A DNA stretch of 64,000 nucleotides from Pseudopedobacter sp038243635 (GTDB taxonomy: Bacteria; Bacteroidota; Bacteroidia; Sphingobacteriales; Sphingobacteriaceae), in the NCBI GenBank assembly GCA_038243635.1, contig JBBSQW010000018.1, positions 1 through 64,000 of the forward strand, read 5' to 3'. Both the position numbers and the translations under genes were made by a program. This document shows, one piece after another, positions 41,106 to 49,848 of the stretch. Each line of letters starts with the position of its first letter. Position 1 is the stretch's first letter. The notes below the pieces were generated by a model that worked only from the letters and a program-made list of their open reading frames with translations, did not search any database and was not told the origin of the DNA.

Positions 41106-42766
41106 TTCTCGGCTTTTTTCCTTCTCACAAAACCAATCAAAACAGAATAAACCACACTCAAAATACCAATCAATAAAAACGGGTAAACTATCCAATCTTG
41201 GTGTTTGGTGTAAAAAGTGAGTTCAGAATTCAAGTTAATATCCTGTTTAATCACCGCATCTTTCCACCATTCGGTTTCTTGCACAACATCGCCTCGCTGA
41301 TTGATAAAAGCAGATATTCCTGTATTTGCAGACCTAGCTACCCAGCGCCTGTTTTCAATGGCTCTCAAACGGGCGTAATCTAAATGTTGATCTTTGCCAG
41401 ACGTATTTCCCCACCAACCGTCGTTTGTAATAATTGTAATAAACTGGGCACCTTTATTTACAGATTTTGCAACCCAGTCGCCCCAAATAGATTCGTAGCA
41501 AATGGCAGGAACAACGCCAATCCCGCTGGCGCTGTATAAATTGCTAGGTTCTTCTTGTGAACCATAACCTCCAGTTGTGCCGCCGAATTGTTCAAACAGT
41601 GGATTTAAAACACCCAGCAATGCCGGAAAAGGCATTTTCTCGACCCCTGGAACCAATTTAGATTTATGGTAGAATTGCAGCTTTGATGAATTTTCAATAG
41701 CCACCGCAGTATTAAAGCTATCCCAATAAACATTGTTCTGCTTATCTAACCTTGCAGATTCTGTTTGTTTATTCTGGTAAACAGCATAAGTTTCGGCACC
41801 GGTAATTACAGTTGCGTTTCTAAAACTAGTTAGAAAATTACTTATGGTTTCAAAGTTTTGGCTGCGTAAAAATTCATCTTCTTCGGTGTACCCAATCAAA
41901 GCAGTTTCTGGCCAAATGAAAAATTCGGTATTTACTTGTCCTTTTTCTTTGCTGAGTTTTATCAATTTATCCAACTGCTCTTTGGCAGTGTAGGTGTGAT
42001 TTTTTCCGTAAGGATCAATATTCGGCTGAACAACCACTACATCAGAAGGATTTATTTCTTCCTCATAATCATTGTACATATACAAGGAAACCGTAATCGG
42101 AATTACGATCCAAGCCACTAAAGCAATCAAGGTTAAATTCGACTTGTTTCCATTTTTTTTATCCGTTAGCAATTCGCCTTCTGCCTTACGCCTTACGCCT
42201 TTAGCCATAAACAAAATCCAGAATCTAAAAACCAAAATATTACTTACTAAAATCCACAGCGTACCACCGTAAACGCCCGTATACTCATACCATTGAATCA
42301 GCTGTGCAGAAGTAGAAAACCCATTGCCAAGCGTCATCCAAGGGAATTTTAAATCCCAAGTTTGGTGCAAATATTCATAGCTAATCCACAAACCAATTAA
42401 ACATATATCGGCAATAAGTGGAATGGTTTTGCTTGCGATTTTTCTGTAAACCCAAAAACTTAAAGTCATTAAAAATGCGCCTAATCCAAAAGGAATCAGT
42501 GATAGTATAGCTGCAATGAAAGTTGGCATTACTGCATTTAAAGAGTTGAAAACCCAATAAATAGAAGCAGTGTTCCACAACAAAAACGTTAAACCAGCTA
42601 TCAGAAAAATTGGCTTTTTAGGTTTTTCACTTTCCGAGATTTCCTGCAAAGCAATCATCAGCGGAACAAAAGCGAAAAGCAAAATAACGGAAGTATAAGG
42701 AATTGGCGGCCATGCCAACCAAAGTAAAGCGCTAGAAAGTAAAGCCAGCCAAATCTGTCTCTTCAT
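41102..42766 (-). CDS. lnt: Apolipoprotein N-acyltransferase
   Basis: A 554-residue integral membrane enzyme with about six to seven N-terminal hydrophobic segments and a C-terminal nitrilase-like domain. The catalytic Glu is in FFIWPETALIGY, the Lys in FYHKSKLVPGVEKM, and the Cys in PAICYESIWG. Lnt adds the third acyl chain to lipoproteins in the inner membrane. It overlaps rsmI by 1 nt on the same strand, so both are probably cotranscribed. The nitrilase half matches well; the N-terminal membrane part is divergent, as usual. Confidence 0.92.
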   Translation of the reverse strand: MKRQIWLALLSSALLWLAWPPIPYTSVILLFAFVPLMIALQEISESEKPKKPIFLIAGLTFLLWNTASIYWVFNSLNAVMPTFIAAILSLIPFGLGAFLMTLSFWVYRKIASKTIPLIADICLIGLWISYEYLHQTWDLKFPWMTLGNGFSTSAQLIQWYEYTGVYGGTLWILVSNILVFRFWILFMAKGVRRKAEGELLTDKKNGNKSNLTLIALVAWIVIPITVSLYMYNDYEEEINPSDVVVVQPNIDPYGKNHTYTAKEQLDKLIKLSKEKGQVNTEFFIWPETALIGYTEEDEFLRSQNFETISNFLTSFRNATVITGAETYAVYQNKQTESARLDKQNNVYWDSFNTAVAIENSSKLQFYHKSKLVPGVEKMPFPALLGVLNPLFEQFGGTTGGYGSQEEPSNLYSASGIGVVPAICYESIWGDWVAKSVNKGAQFITIITNDGWWGNTSGKDQHLDYARLRAIENRRWVARSANTGISAFINQRGDVVQETEWWKDAVIKQDINLNSELTFYTKHQDWIVYPFLLIGILSVVYSVLIGFVRRKKAEN

Positions 42767-43476
42767 TATTTGTAGTATTTTTCGTCTTTTTTTGGTGTAG
42801 GTTTATCACTTCCGGCAACCACAATTACAAATTCCCCTTTTAAAATGTTTTCCTCAAAATGAGTTTTAAGTTCTGCCAAAGTTCCACGGATGTTTTCTTC
42901 AAACATCTTGGTCAGCTCACGAGAAATTGCAGCTTGTCTTTCCGCTCCAAAATTTTCCATAAACTCTTCCAAGGTCTTTAATAAGCGGTGTGGCGATTCG
43001 TAAAAAATCATGGTGCGTTGTTCGTAAATCAGGTCTTTTATACGGGTTTGCCGACCTTTTTTTACCGGTAAAAATCCTTCAAAGGTAAAACGGTCGTTAG
43101 GCAAGCCAGAGTTTACCAGAGCAGGAACAAACGCTGTTGCTCCGGGTAAACATTCCACCGGTAAGTTGTGTTTTAAAACCTCGCGAACCAATAAAAAACC
43201 CGGGTCAGATATTGCAGGAGTGCCTGCATCAGAAATTAAGGCTATGTTTTTTCCTTCTTTTAAAAACTTAACAATTTCGGCAACAGCCTTATGTTCATTA
43301 TGTTGGTGATGGGCAAAAACTTTTTGGTCAATTTCAAAATGTTTAAGCATTGGGGCAGATGTTCGGGTATCTTCGGCTAAAATTAAATCCACCTCTTTTA
43401 AAACGCGTAAAGCCCTTAACGTAATGTCTTCTAAATTGCCAATTGGTGTAGGTACCAAGTAAAGTTTGCCGTTCAT
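42766..43476 (-). CDS. rsmI: 16S rRNA (cytidine1402-2'-O)-methyltransferase RsmI
   Basis: A 236-residue tetrapyrrole-methylase-fold enzyme. GKLYLVPTPIGNLEDITLRA, VDLILAEDTRTSAPML, ALISDAGTPAISDPGFLLVR and FYESPHRLLKTL are RsmI signatures. It 2'-O-methylates C1402 of 16S rRNA. The C-terminal domain is shorter than in E. coli (about 290 residues), as in many Bacteroidota. It is the first gene of the rsmI-lnt pair. Confidence 0.93.
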   Translation of the reverse strand: MNGKLYLVPTPIGNLEDITLRALRVLKEVDLILAEDTRTSAPMLKHFEIDQKVFAHHQHNEHKAVAEIVKFLKEGKNIALISDAGTPAISDPGFLLVREVLKHNLPVECLPGATAFVPALVNSGLPNDRFTFEGFLPVKKGRQTRIKDLIYEQRTMIFYESPHRLLKTLEEFMENFGAERQAAISRELTKMFEENIRGTLAELKTHFEENILKGEFVIVVAGSDKPTPKKDEKYYK

Positions 43477-43566
43477 ATTATCAAATTTATCTCTTCATTG
43501 CTACAATTATCCATCGTAATACGCAATACTCGCTACGCAATACTATATTTGTAAAAAATTTAAAAG

Positions 43567-44838
43567 ATGCTGCAAGTTAGTTATATCCGCGAAAATAAAG
43601 AGGAAGTTTTAGAGCGATTAAGCGTAAAGAATTTCAATCAGCCAGAATTAGTTGACCAGATTATCCGTTTGGATGATCAAAGAAAAAGTACCCAAGCGCA
43701 AGCTGATGAGCTTTTAGCGAAGGGAAATTTGGCTGCTAAACAGATTGGCGAATTGATGCGCAACGGAAAAAAAGACGAAGCAGAAGCGATTAAAGCAGAA
43801 ACATCAAAATCCAAAGAAGAAGTAAAAGCATTTCATGAGGAGCTAGGAATTATTGAGCATGAGTTGCACCAAAAGTTGGTTTCATTGCCAAACTTGCCTC
43901 ATGGTAGCGTTCCAAAAGGTAAAACTCCAGAAGAAAACGAAACCGTTTTAAGCAACGGAGAATTACCGAATTTGCCAAAAAATGCTTTACCACATTGGGA
44001 ATTGGCTGCAAAATATAACCTGATTGATTTTGAATTAGGCGTAAAAATTACTGGTGCAGGTTTTCCAGTTTATAAAGGAAAAGGTGCTAAAATGCAAAGA
44101 GCGTTAATCAATTTCTTTTTAGCCGAAGCAGAAAAAGCAGGTTATGATGAAATGATGGTTCCTTTGTTGGTAAACGAAGCATCTGGTTTTGGAACAGGCC
44201 AGTTACCAGATAAAGAAGGGCAGATGTACCAAGTTGGTTTGGATAATTTATACCTGATTCCAACTGCAGAAGTTCCCGTGACCAATTTATACCGTGATGT
44301 AATTTTAAAAGAAGAAGAATTACCGATAAAAAACTGTGGTTATACGCCATGTTTCCGTAGAGAAGCAGGTTCTTATGGTGCACACGTTCGTGGTTTAAAC
44401 CGCTTGCACCAATTTGATAAGGTAGAGATTGTACAGATAGTGCATCCAGATAAATCTTATGAAGTTTTAGAACAAATGAGTCTTCATGTTCAAAGCTTGT
44501 TGCAGAAACTAGGGTTGCAATACCGTGTTTTAAGATTATGCGGTGGCGATATGGGCTTTACTTCTGCTTTAACTTATGATATGGAAGTTTACAGTGCGGC
44601 GCAAGAACGTTGGTTAGAGGTTTCTTCGATTTCTAACTTCGAAACTTTCCAAAGTAACCGTTTGAAATTGCGTTATAAAGGCAAAGAAGGTAAAACTGTT
44701 TTGCCCCATACGTTGAACGGAAGTGCTTTGGCTTTGCCACGTATTTTAGCTTCTATTTTAGAGAATTACCAAACGGAAGATGGGATCAAAGTGCCGGAAT
44801 GTTTGGTGCCGTTTACTGGTTTTGATTTTATAGGGTAG
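43567..44838 (+). CDS. serS: Serine--tRNA ligase
   Basis: A 423-residue class II synthetase. An N-terminal coiled-coil arm (about 30-100) leads to the catalytic core: motif 2 CFRREAGSYG, with GLNRLHQFDKVE and LPHTLNGSALALPRILASIL as motif 3. It charges tRNA-Ser. It diverges from rsmI with a 90-nt gap and is followed by a terminator. Confidence 0.96.
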   Translation: MLQVSYIRENKEEVLERLSVKNFNQPELVDQIIRLDDQRKSTQAQADELLAKGNLAAKQIGELMRNGKKDEAEAIKAETSKSKEEVKAFHEELGIIEHELHQKLVSLPNLPHGSVPKGKTPEENETVLSNGELPNLPKNALPHWELAAKYNLIDFELGVKITGAGFPVYKGKGAKMQRALINFFLAEAEKAGYDEMMVPLLVNEASGFGTGQLPDKEGQMYQVGLDNLYLIPTAEVPVTNLYRDVILKEEELPIKNCGYTPCFRREAGSYGAHVRGLNRLHQFDKVEIVQIVHPDKSYEVLEQMSLHVQSLLQKLGLQYRVLRLCGGDMGFTSALTYDMEVYSAAQERWLEVSSISNFETFQSNRLKLRYKGKEGKTVLPHTLNGSALALPRILASILENYQTEDGIKVPECLVPFTGFDFIG

Positions 44839-44858
44839 GATTTGTTTAATCTAACCTG

Positions 44859-44890
44859 CAGCGTCTTTTCTTTGAAAAGACGCTGTTTTT
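44859..44890 (+). terminator. Terminator after serS
   Basis: CAGCGTCTTTTC and GAAAAGACGCTG are perfect complements with a 3-nt loop, then TTTTT. Confidence 0.9.
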
Positions 44891-45072
44891 GTTTTGTGGA
44901 ATTTACGTGAGTGAATGAAATTATTTTTATATTCCTTTCATATATAAGTTAATGAAAGTTTAATTCAATCAGAATGTAAGGACCTTTTGAAACAGTAAGA
45001 AATTTTTTTTTCGACAATCTTGAACGTACAAGAGAAAACACTCGGTATATCTTTGAACATGCGGACAAATTT

Positions 45073-45462
45073 ATGGTATGGATAGTTGGGTTTTCAGTTG
45101 GAGGATTATCATTAATAGTATCCAATATCAGCCAGTTTGATAAAACGTTTTGTTATACATTAACAAAATCTATACTTATACTTTTGACGATTTCAATAAT
45201 ATCAGGAATTGTTTACCGAATTGCATTTTACGCCTATCAAAGCTATTACCGACAAATAGAATTTTTTCTTGACGGAGCATTTTCTAATAAGGAGTTTATG
45301 GAAATAGACCCTGACGATTTAGAGGAGGAAATCGATATGAAAGAAGTAATAAGAAGAATGAAGGAAGATTTTGGAGAAGATGTTTCTTATATGTCGGAGA
45401 TTTATGACCAAGCCGATTTAGAAGTAAAGTCTTTTTTATTAAATGATTTAAAGAAGCATTAA
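45073..45462 (+). CDS. Two-TM protein, unknown, possibly 5'-truncated
   Basis: A 129-residue protein with two hydrophobic segments (MVWIVGFSVGGLSLIVSN; TLTKSILILLTISIISGIVY) and an acidic cytoplasmic-looking tail (DPDDLEEEIDMKEVIRRM). The frame is open 90 bases upstream, where it reads NLERTRENTRYIFEHADKF without an ATG; a nine-T run (45003-45011) sits at the frame's start, so a frameshift may have cut an earlier start. No family recognised. The small gene at 45500 follows. Confidence 0.5.
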   Translation: MVWIVGFSVGGLSLIVSNISQFDKTFCYTLTKSILILLTISIISGIVYRIAFYAYQSYYRQIEFFLDGAFSNKEFMEIDPDDLEEEIDMKEVIRRMKEDFGEDVSYMSEIYDQADLEVKSFLLNDLKKH

Positions 45463-45499
45463 AACTGGGGAATGGGCAAAAAAAGATTTTGAAAATGCA

Positions 45500-45682
45500 A
45501 TGAAATATGCAAAGGATACTTTTCAAACTGCTTTTGGTATATCTGAGAAGAAATATGATAAAATTCTTAATGAAAATACAAGCAAAAAGCTAAAGGTTTC
45601 AAGTTGGATTAGCGCTGTTTCGTTCTATATCAGCTGTTTGTCTTTTATAGCAGTTATAATTACTCTCTGCGTAGCGTATTAA
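45500..45682 (+). CDS. Small single-pass membrane protein, unknown
   Basis: A 60-residue protein with a C-terminal transmembrane helix (AVSFYISCLSFIAVIITLCV). The frame is open further upstream (TGEWAKKDFENAM before the ATG), which might mean an unrecognised earlier start. No family identified; it probably belongs with the 129-residue gene 37 nt upstream. Confidence 0.4.
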   Translation: MKYAKDTFQTAFGISEKKYDKILNENTSKKLKVSSWISAVSFYISCLSFIAVIITLCVAY

Positions 45683-45696
45683 AGAGAAATCTACTG

Positions 45697-45960
45697 CTAA
45701 AGAAAGATTCGAATAAAAATTGCTGCCAATACAAAAAAGTGCCACACCGCATGATTAAACGGATACTTTTCCCACAGATAAAAAATAACGCCCAATAGAT
45801 AAAGTCCGCCCCCAATCAAAATCATAATTAAGACATTGTTAGGGATGGAAGTGAAAAACGTCCGTCCGCCCACTAGCAAAATACAGCTCATCGCGACATA
45901 GACAATTGTTGAGATTTTTTCTGTATTTCTTCCGATATAGAAGTTTTATACAATGCCATA
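45697..45960 (-). pseudogene. Partial duplicate of hemolysin III gene
   Basis: Positions 45720-45935 match 46805-47020, part of the intact hemolysin-III gene, at high identity (for example CCACACCGCATGATTAAACG shared). The translation LLVGGRTFFTSIPNNVLIMI, then GLYLLGVIFYLWEKYPFNHA, is nearly identical to the full protein. Both ends of the copy diverge and frame is lost, so it is a fragment. The PIN-type gene pair lies between the two copies. Confidence 0.8.
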
Positions 45961-46002
45961 ATCTAAATCAGCTGAACGCTAACTAACTGAATAAGCCTTT
46001 TT

Positions 46003-46010
46003 TTCTTAAA
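46003..46010 (+). promoter_or_regulatory. Putative -7 box for the PIN gene pair
   Basis: TAAATTTG (about 46004-46014, inside TTAAATTTGAA) fits TAnnTTTG and lies about 25 nt before ATG 46036. Confidence 0.4.
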
Positions 46011-46035
46011 TTTGAATATAACTAGGACAATTAGG

Positions 46036-46497
46036 ATGCGACAAAGGTTTTATTTTGACACTTCAGTTTTCGGCGGTGTGTTCGATAAAGAATTTGAAGA
46101 AGAAACGTTACAACTTTTCGAAAGGGTGAAACTTGGGAAAGTTGTTTGCTTGTTTTCTGACCTTACCGAAACTGAACTTTTAAAAGCTCCTGAAAAAGTT
46201 CGAGCTTATTTTAAAAACCTTCCAGTCGAGAATACCGAGAGGGTTGTCGTAAACGCTCAAATAATCGAACTAGCGATGAGATATATTGAGGAAAAAGTCG
46301 TTGGACAAACTAGTTTTGATGATTGTTTGCATATTGCTACAGCAACTCTTAACAAAGCCGATATTTTAGTCAGTTGGAATTTTAAGCACATTGTTAACGT
46401 TTATAGAATTAGAGGTTATAACTCAATAAATTTGAAAATGAATTATCTATCTTTAGAAATACGTTCACCAAAAGAAATTTTGATATATGAAGACTAA
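46036..46497 (+). CDS. PIN-domain protein, toxin-like
   Basis: A 153-residue PIN-fold protein, start at ATG 46036. It has the early acidic residue in RFYFDTSVFGG (Asp8), TETELLKAP (Glu45/Glu47), and QTSFDDCLHIATATL (Asp95/Asp96), followed by SWNFKHI; these are the PIN active-site residues that bind metal. PIN proteins are often RNases in toxin-antitoxin modules. The stop overlaps a 52-residue gene by 11 nt, which fits the usual operon layout though the toxin is first here. Molecular target unknown. Confidence 0.7.
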   Translation: MRQRFYFDTSVFGGVFDKEFEEETLQLFERVKLGKVVCLFSDLTETELLKAPEKVRAYFKNLPVENTERVVVNAQIIELAMRYIEEKVVGQTSFDDCLHIATATLNKADILVSWNFKHIVNVYRIRGYNSINLKMNYLSLEIRSPKEILIYED

Positions 46498-46645
46498 AAA
46501 TAAGGAAGTAGAAAAGGGGTTTGACACTGTGAAAACCTTTAGACAAATCAAGGATTCAATTTCGAAAGATTTGACAGGAAAATCAACTGAACAAATTTTG
46601 GAATATTTAAGAATAAATAGCTTGAAATTACAAACTGAAAAATAG
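46487..46645 (+). CDS. 52-residue partner of PIN protein (putative antitoxin)
   Basis: Starts at ATG 46487 within the PIN gene and ends with TAG at 46643-46645. The product includes KGFDTVKTFRQIKDSISKDL and STEQILEYLRINSL, helix-rich and lysine-rich. It has no recognised DNA-binding motif. The overlap with the PIN gene and the small size are the evidence for an antitoxin-like role. Confidence 0.5.
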   Translation: MKTKNKEVEKGFDTVKTFRQIKDSISKDLTGKSTEQILEYLRINSLKLQTEK

Positions 46646-46772
46646 CACTGCTTAAAAAACGAAGTTCCATTTATGTCTTGGAAGGTTTAGTTATGTTTTT
46701 TCGCAAATTAATTATAATAGAGCTTCGGCGAAAATAGTGGTATTCAATCGGGTAAAAACGGATCTCCAGATC

Positions 46773-47411
46773 TCACACCGCCAACAGAATCGCCACATAA
46801 TGGCAAACCGCCGCAGCCAAAACAAAGAAATGCCACACCGCATGATTAAACGGATACTTTTCCCACAGGTAAAAAATAACGCCCAATAGATAAAGTGCAC
46901 CCCCAATTAAAATCATGATCAAAACATTGTTAGGGATAGAAGTGAAGAATGTTCGTCCGCCCGCTAACAATATACAGCCCATCGCTACATAAACAACGGT
47001 TGAAATCACATTCCACTTTCCGGTAAAAAATATTTTGAAGACAATGCCTAATGCAGTTAAACTCCATAATATCACTAATAAGGTAATGCCAAAAGAGTTA
47101 TTCAAATAAATCAGCAGAAATGGCGTGTAAGTGCCAGAAATTAGGAAATAAATACTGATGTGGTCCAATATTTCCAATACTCGCTTTGCTTGAGGATGTT
47201 GGAAGCCGTGGTATAGTGTAGAAAAAGTGAAGAGTTGCAAGAAGCAAAAGCCGTAGATGGCTGCGCCAATAACACCTGCGGTGTTATCGCTTTTTATGGC
47301 TAAAGCTATCAAAATTGGAATACTTACAATCCCGAAAATAATTCCGAAACCATGTATAATGCTATTTACAAGTTCTTGTTGAATCTGTGTGTTGCGTTCT
47401 TTGGTTTGCAT
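46773..47411 (-). CDS. Hemolysin III family membrane protein
   Basis: A 212-residue protein of the PAQR/hemolysin III family with seven hydrophobic segments. Markers are ELVNSIIHGFGIIFGIVSIP (conserved H), TFSTLYHGFQHPQAKRVLEI, LDHISIYFLISGTYTPFLL, and WEKYPFNHAVWHFFVLAA (H residues that coordinate metal). Function in bacteria is not well defined; it is not necessarily a haemolysin. A partial copy exists at 45697-45960. Confidence 0.88.
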   Translation of the reverse strand: MQTKERNTQIQQELVNSIIHGFGIIFGIVSIPILIALAIKSDNTAGVIGAAIYGFCFLQLFTFSTLYHGFQHPQAKRVLEILDHISIYFLISGTYTPFLLIYLNNSFGITLLVILWSLTALGIVFKIFFTGKWNVISTVVYVAMGCILLAGGRTFFTSIPNNVLIMILIGGALYLLGVIFYLWEKYPFNHAVWHFFVLAAAVCHYVAILLAV

Positions 47412-48008
47412 AACAATATTTAAAATGGTTGATGCTAGCTGAAACTTTGTAAAATTAATATTTATTGGATTGTTTGTTTTTGATGGTCATCACTTTTGCT
47501 AAACTATCAAGTCCTAACAGTGTCAACTTTTTCATGGAATCGGCGTTATCTTTGGCACAACGAAAGGTTTTCTATAATGTAATTCTGATAAACGAAGTGG
47601 AAATGGCATTTACGCTTTTGGCTTGCCTGCCCTCATGCCGGGCAAACGGCAGATACTCTTTTGCAGAAAAAAGTAACCAAAAACTGTCGGCTGCGCCCTT
47701 TGCTACAAAGGGAGTGCTTTTACTTTGGTCATCCATACCGCAAAGGCCAAGGCCGAATTTGGCGTTCAGTTAGGCTTTTGCTTTTATGTGTTATGGCAAG
47801 TAATATCTTTGCAAGCTATCAGAATAGGATTATTTATTGAGAGACTCCGTTAGGACTAAAGCCATTTTCTTCTTCCTCCGCGTCATTTCGACGATAGGAG
47901 AAATCTGTTTGTTCTTTAGCTGAACCAAGTTAGAGCAAGGAATTTGGAGATGTCTCACTTTCGTTCGACATGACGGCTCTTAAATAATGAAATCGCTACT
48001 CAATCCAA
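47412..48008. repeat. 600-bp repeat-rich, gene-free region
   Basis: 47605-47695 is an inverted copy of 27524-27615 (GGCATTTACGC, CTGCCCTCATGCCGGGCAAA and AAAAAAGTAACCAAAAA elements). 47881-47975 is a palindromic element with CGTCATTTCGACGATAGGAG and its near-complement at the far end, GTTCGACATGACGG. No true gene; the short frame at 47465-47773 is repeat-derived. Confidence 0.7.
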
Positions 48009-48733
48009 CTAATTCACCACCAAGCTCGTAACTATGAGTGCGGGAATAATTTTACCACTCATATCTTCATCATCTTTACGATACGATAATAATGTTTTGC
48101 ATTTCAAATTGAAAGGTGCTTGATCTAAGAACACACCAGAGGATTTTGAGTTTTGCAAACGGATATAACCGCCTAAACTTTTATCTCCGTTGAATTCTGT
48201 CGGATGAAGAGGACATGCTCTGTAACGATTACGTATTTGAATTGTTTCGTTTTTTGAAGAATTTACTGAATTTGTGCATTGCTTAAATGTTGTAATACTT
48301 GCCTAACGATACATGAATTTCCGTTAGGATAATCGTTAGAATCTATTGCATCAAAATGCATAAAATTTGCTTGTTCAGTTCCAAAATTTTCATGCAAATG
48401 TGAAACCAAGCCGGCAACAATATCAGCTCCAGTATAGTTCACATCAGCCTGACGCAAAACCTGTTTCATAATTGAGAAATCACCACAGCCAATTTCGAAA
48501 ATAGATTTTATATTTTTCTTATGGATAAACTCGGTTAAAATGTCCACATACGTTAATGTGTTTTCATCATGCGTTCCGGTTCCGGAAAAATATTTAGCGT
48601 CTTTCGCTTTGCCCCAATAACCCTTTTCGTAAATCTCCGTGAAAATTGATTCTGCAGGTTTGTTTGCGTTTTTAAACTCAGCATATTTTTTAAGCCAAGC
48701 CTTCGGAACAAAACGTACAAGCAAAGACTTCAT
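48009..48733 (-). pseudogene. SAM-dependent methyltransferase pseudogene
   Basis: The first 156 codons are intact: KKNIKSIFEIGCGDFSIMKQ is a motif I (GxGxx), and the tail ends HLSNAQIQ then TAA. Beyond it the same frame reads ILQKTKQFKYVIVTEHVL, then a shift gives HPTEFNGDKSLGGYIRLQNS, followed by SKSSGVFLDQAPFNLKC and a stop at 48009-48011. So one nonsense and one frameshift lesion cut the C-terminal third. ATG overlaps the stop of the preceding 351-aa gene (TAATG). Confidence 0.75.
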
Positions 48734-49788
48734 TAATCGTGGACTTTACTTGTCAAGCAGGCGTACAAATGCGCTTTAACCATTCTACCCATGTGCTTAA
48801 TCTTTGTAAATTTCTTATCCTGATGATAATTTGCCAACTCTTTGCCTAGCGCTAAAGTCTTTTCTAAAGGTGCAATCTCATCATTTAAAGACGCATCAAA
48901 AAGTTCTCTTAATCGGTATCTTCCTAACTTTACGCGGTGACTAATGATGCTTCGTTCTTCTTGCTGGTATTGTTTCATGGTTTGCTCGTTGATAGAATCT
49001 ATCCCTAGAAAAACCAGATTGTTGTTCTCTTTAAAATACTGTGGTAGGTAAAGTTTGAGCTTCCCTTCATAAGATTGCTGGTCGAAATCAATGGCTCTAA
49101 TCCGGTACTGATTCCCTTCAATATCAGGTGTAATGTCGACTACAAAATTATAAGAACGCATATCTCCCAGCAACCGCACAAAACAACGCTCGTTGAATTT
49201 TACAAACTCTTTGGCAATACGCGTTTGGTTAAACTTGATATCGTTTATGTAGTCATCCACAAAAACATCTCCGGGCAAACCGGGAATATGCTCTTCAATT
49301 AGGGTTTCTTTATTGCTGATGTAGCTGATTCTGTTCGGCGATAAAATATGCTCCAATTCCAAACCATAAATCCGTGAAGCATCAGCTCGTTTAACGTAAA
49401 AATGGTCGTAGTTGTCGTTTAAACGATTAATTATCCGCACCCGAAAAGGTTTGGAATTTCCGAAAGAACAATAATCAATACGAGAAACCGAAAGGTGATC
49501 CATTACCGCCAACCGACCAGATGCATGCATTAAAGCATAGATGTATTTTAAGCCAGCATAAAGCTCCTTCATCTCGCTTTCATCGTAATAAACGGTTTTC
49601 CAAAGCGTATCCTTGTCGTTTTTATCTAACAAAGGTGTCGATAAATTAAAACGGAGCATATCAGAATATTCTATCGGCAATTCTATCTCTCGGTCAAACT
49701 TAAGTAAGTAGTTCCTTAACGGTTGTTTGATAGGGTAAAAAATCTTTTTCTTGGAAGGTACGTCGTTTCTGTCTTGCAAAATGCTCAT
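48733..49788 (-). CDS. Unknown protein next to carotenoid genes, kinase-like catalytic pattern
   Basis: A 351-residue soluble protein. The strings GDMRSYNFVVDI (about 205-216) and AIDFDQQSYEG (about 230-240) recall the catalytic loop and metal-binding D of protein-kinase-like phosphotransferases, but no ATP-binding glycine loop is clear. It shares strand with crtI and the broken methyltransferase, spaced 60 nt from crtI's end and overlapping the methyltransferase by 1 nt, so it may be cotranscribed with crtI. Function unknown. Confidence 0.6.
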   Translation of the reverse strand: MSILQDRNDVPSKKKIFYPIKQPLRNYLLKFDREIELPIEYSDMLRFNLSTPLLDKNDKDTLWKTVYYDESEMKELYAGLKYIYALMHASGRLAVMDHLSVSRIDYCSFGNSKPFRVRIINRLNDNYDHFYVKRADASRIYGLELEHILSPNRISYISNKETLIEEHIPGLPGDVFVDDYINDIKFNQTRIAKEFVKFNERCFVRLLGDMRSYNFVVDITPDIEGNQYRIRAIDFDQQSYEGKLKLYLPQYFKENNNLVFLGIDSINEQTMKQYQQEERSIISHRVKLGRYRLRELFDASLNDEIAPLEKTLALGKELANYHQDKKFTKIKHMGRMVKAHLYACLTSKVHD

Positions 49789-49848
49789 TATAATGTGCTC
49801 TAAATTAGGTTTTCGCTTAAAGCTTTTTGCATTAAGCTTTAAGTCTTT

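Noticed and set aside
47465..47773. A 102-codon frame in the repeat region
   Set aside because: It is built from the inverted copy of the 27.5-kb interspersed repeat and has no domain.
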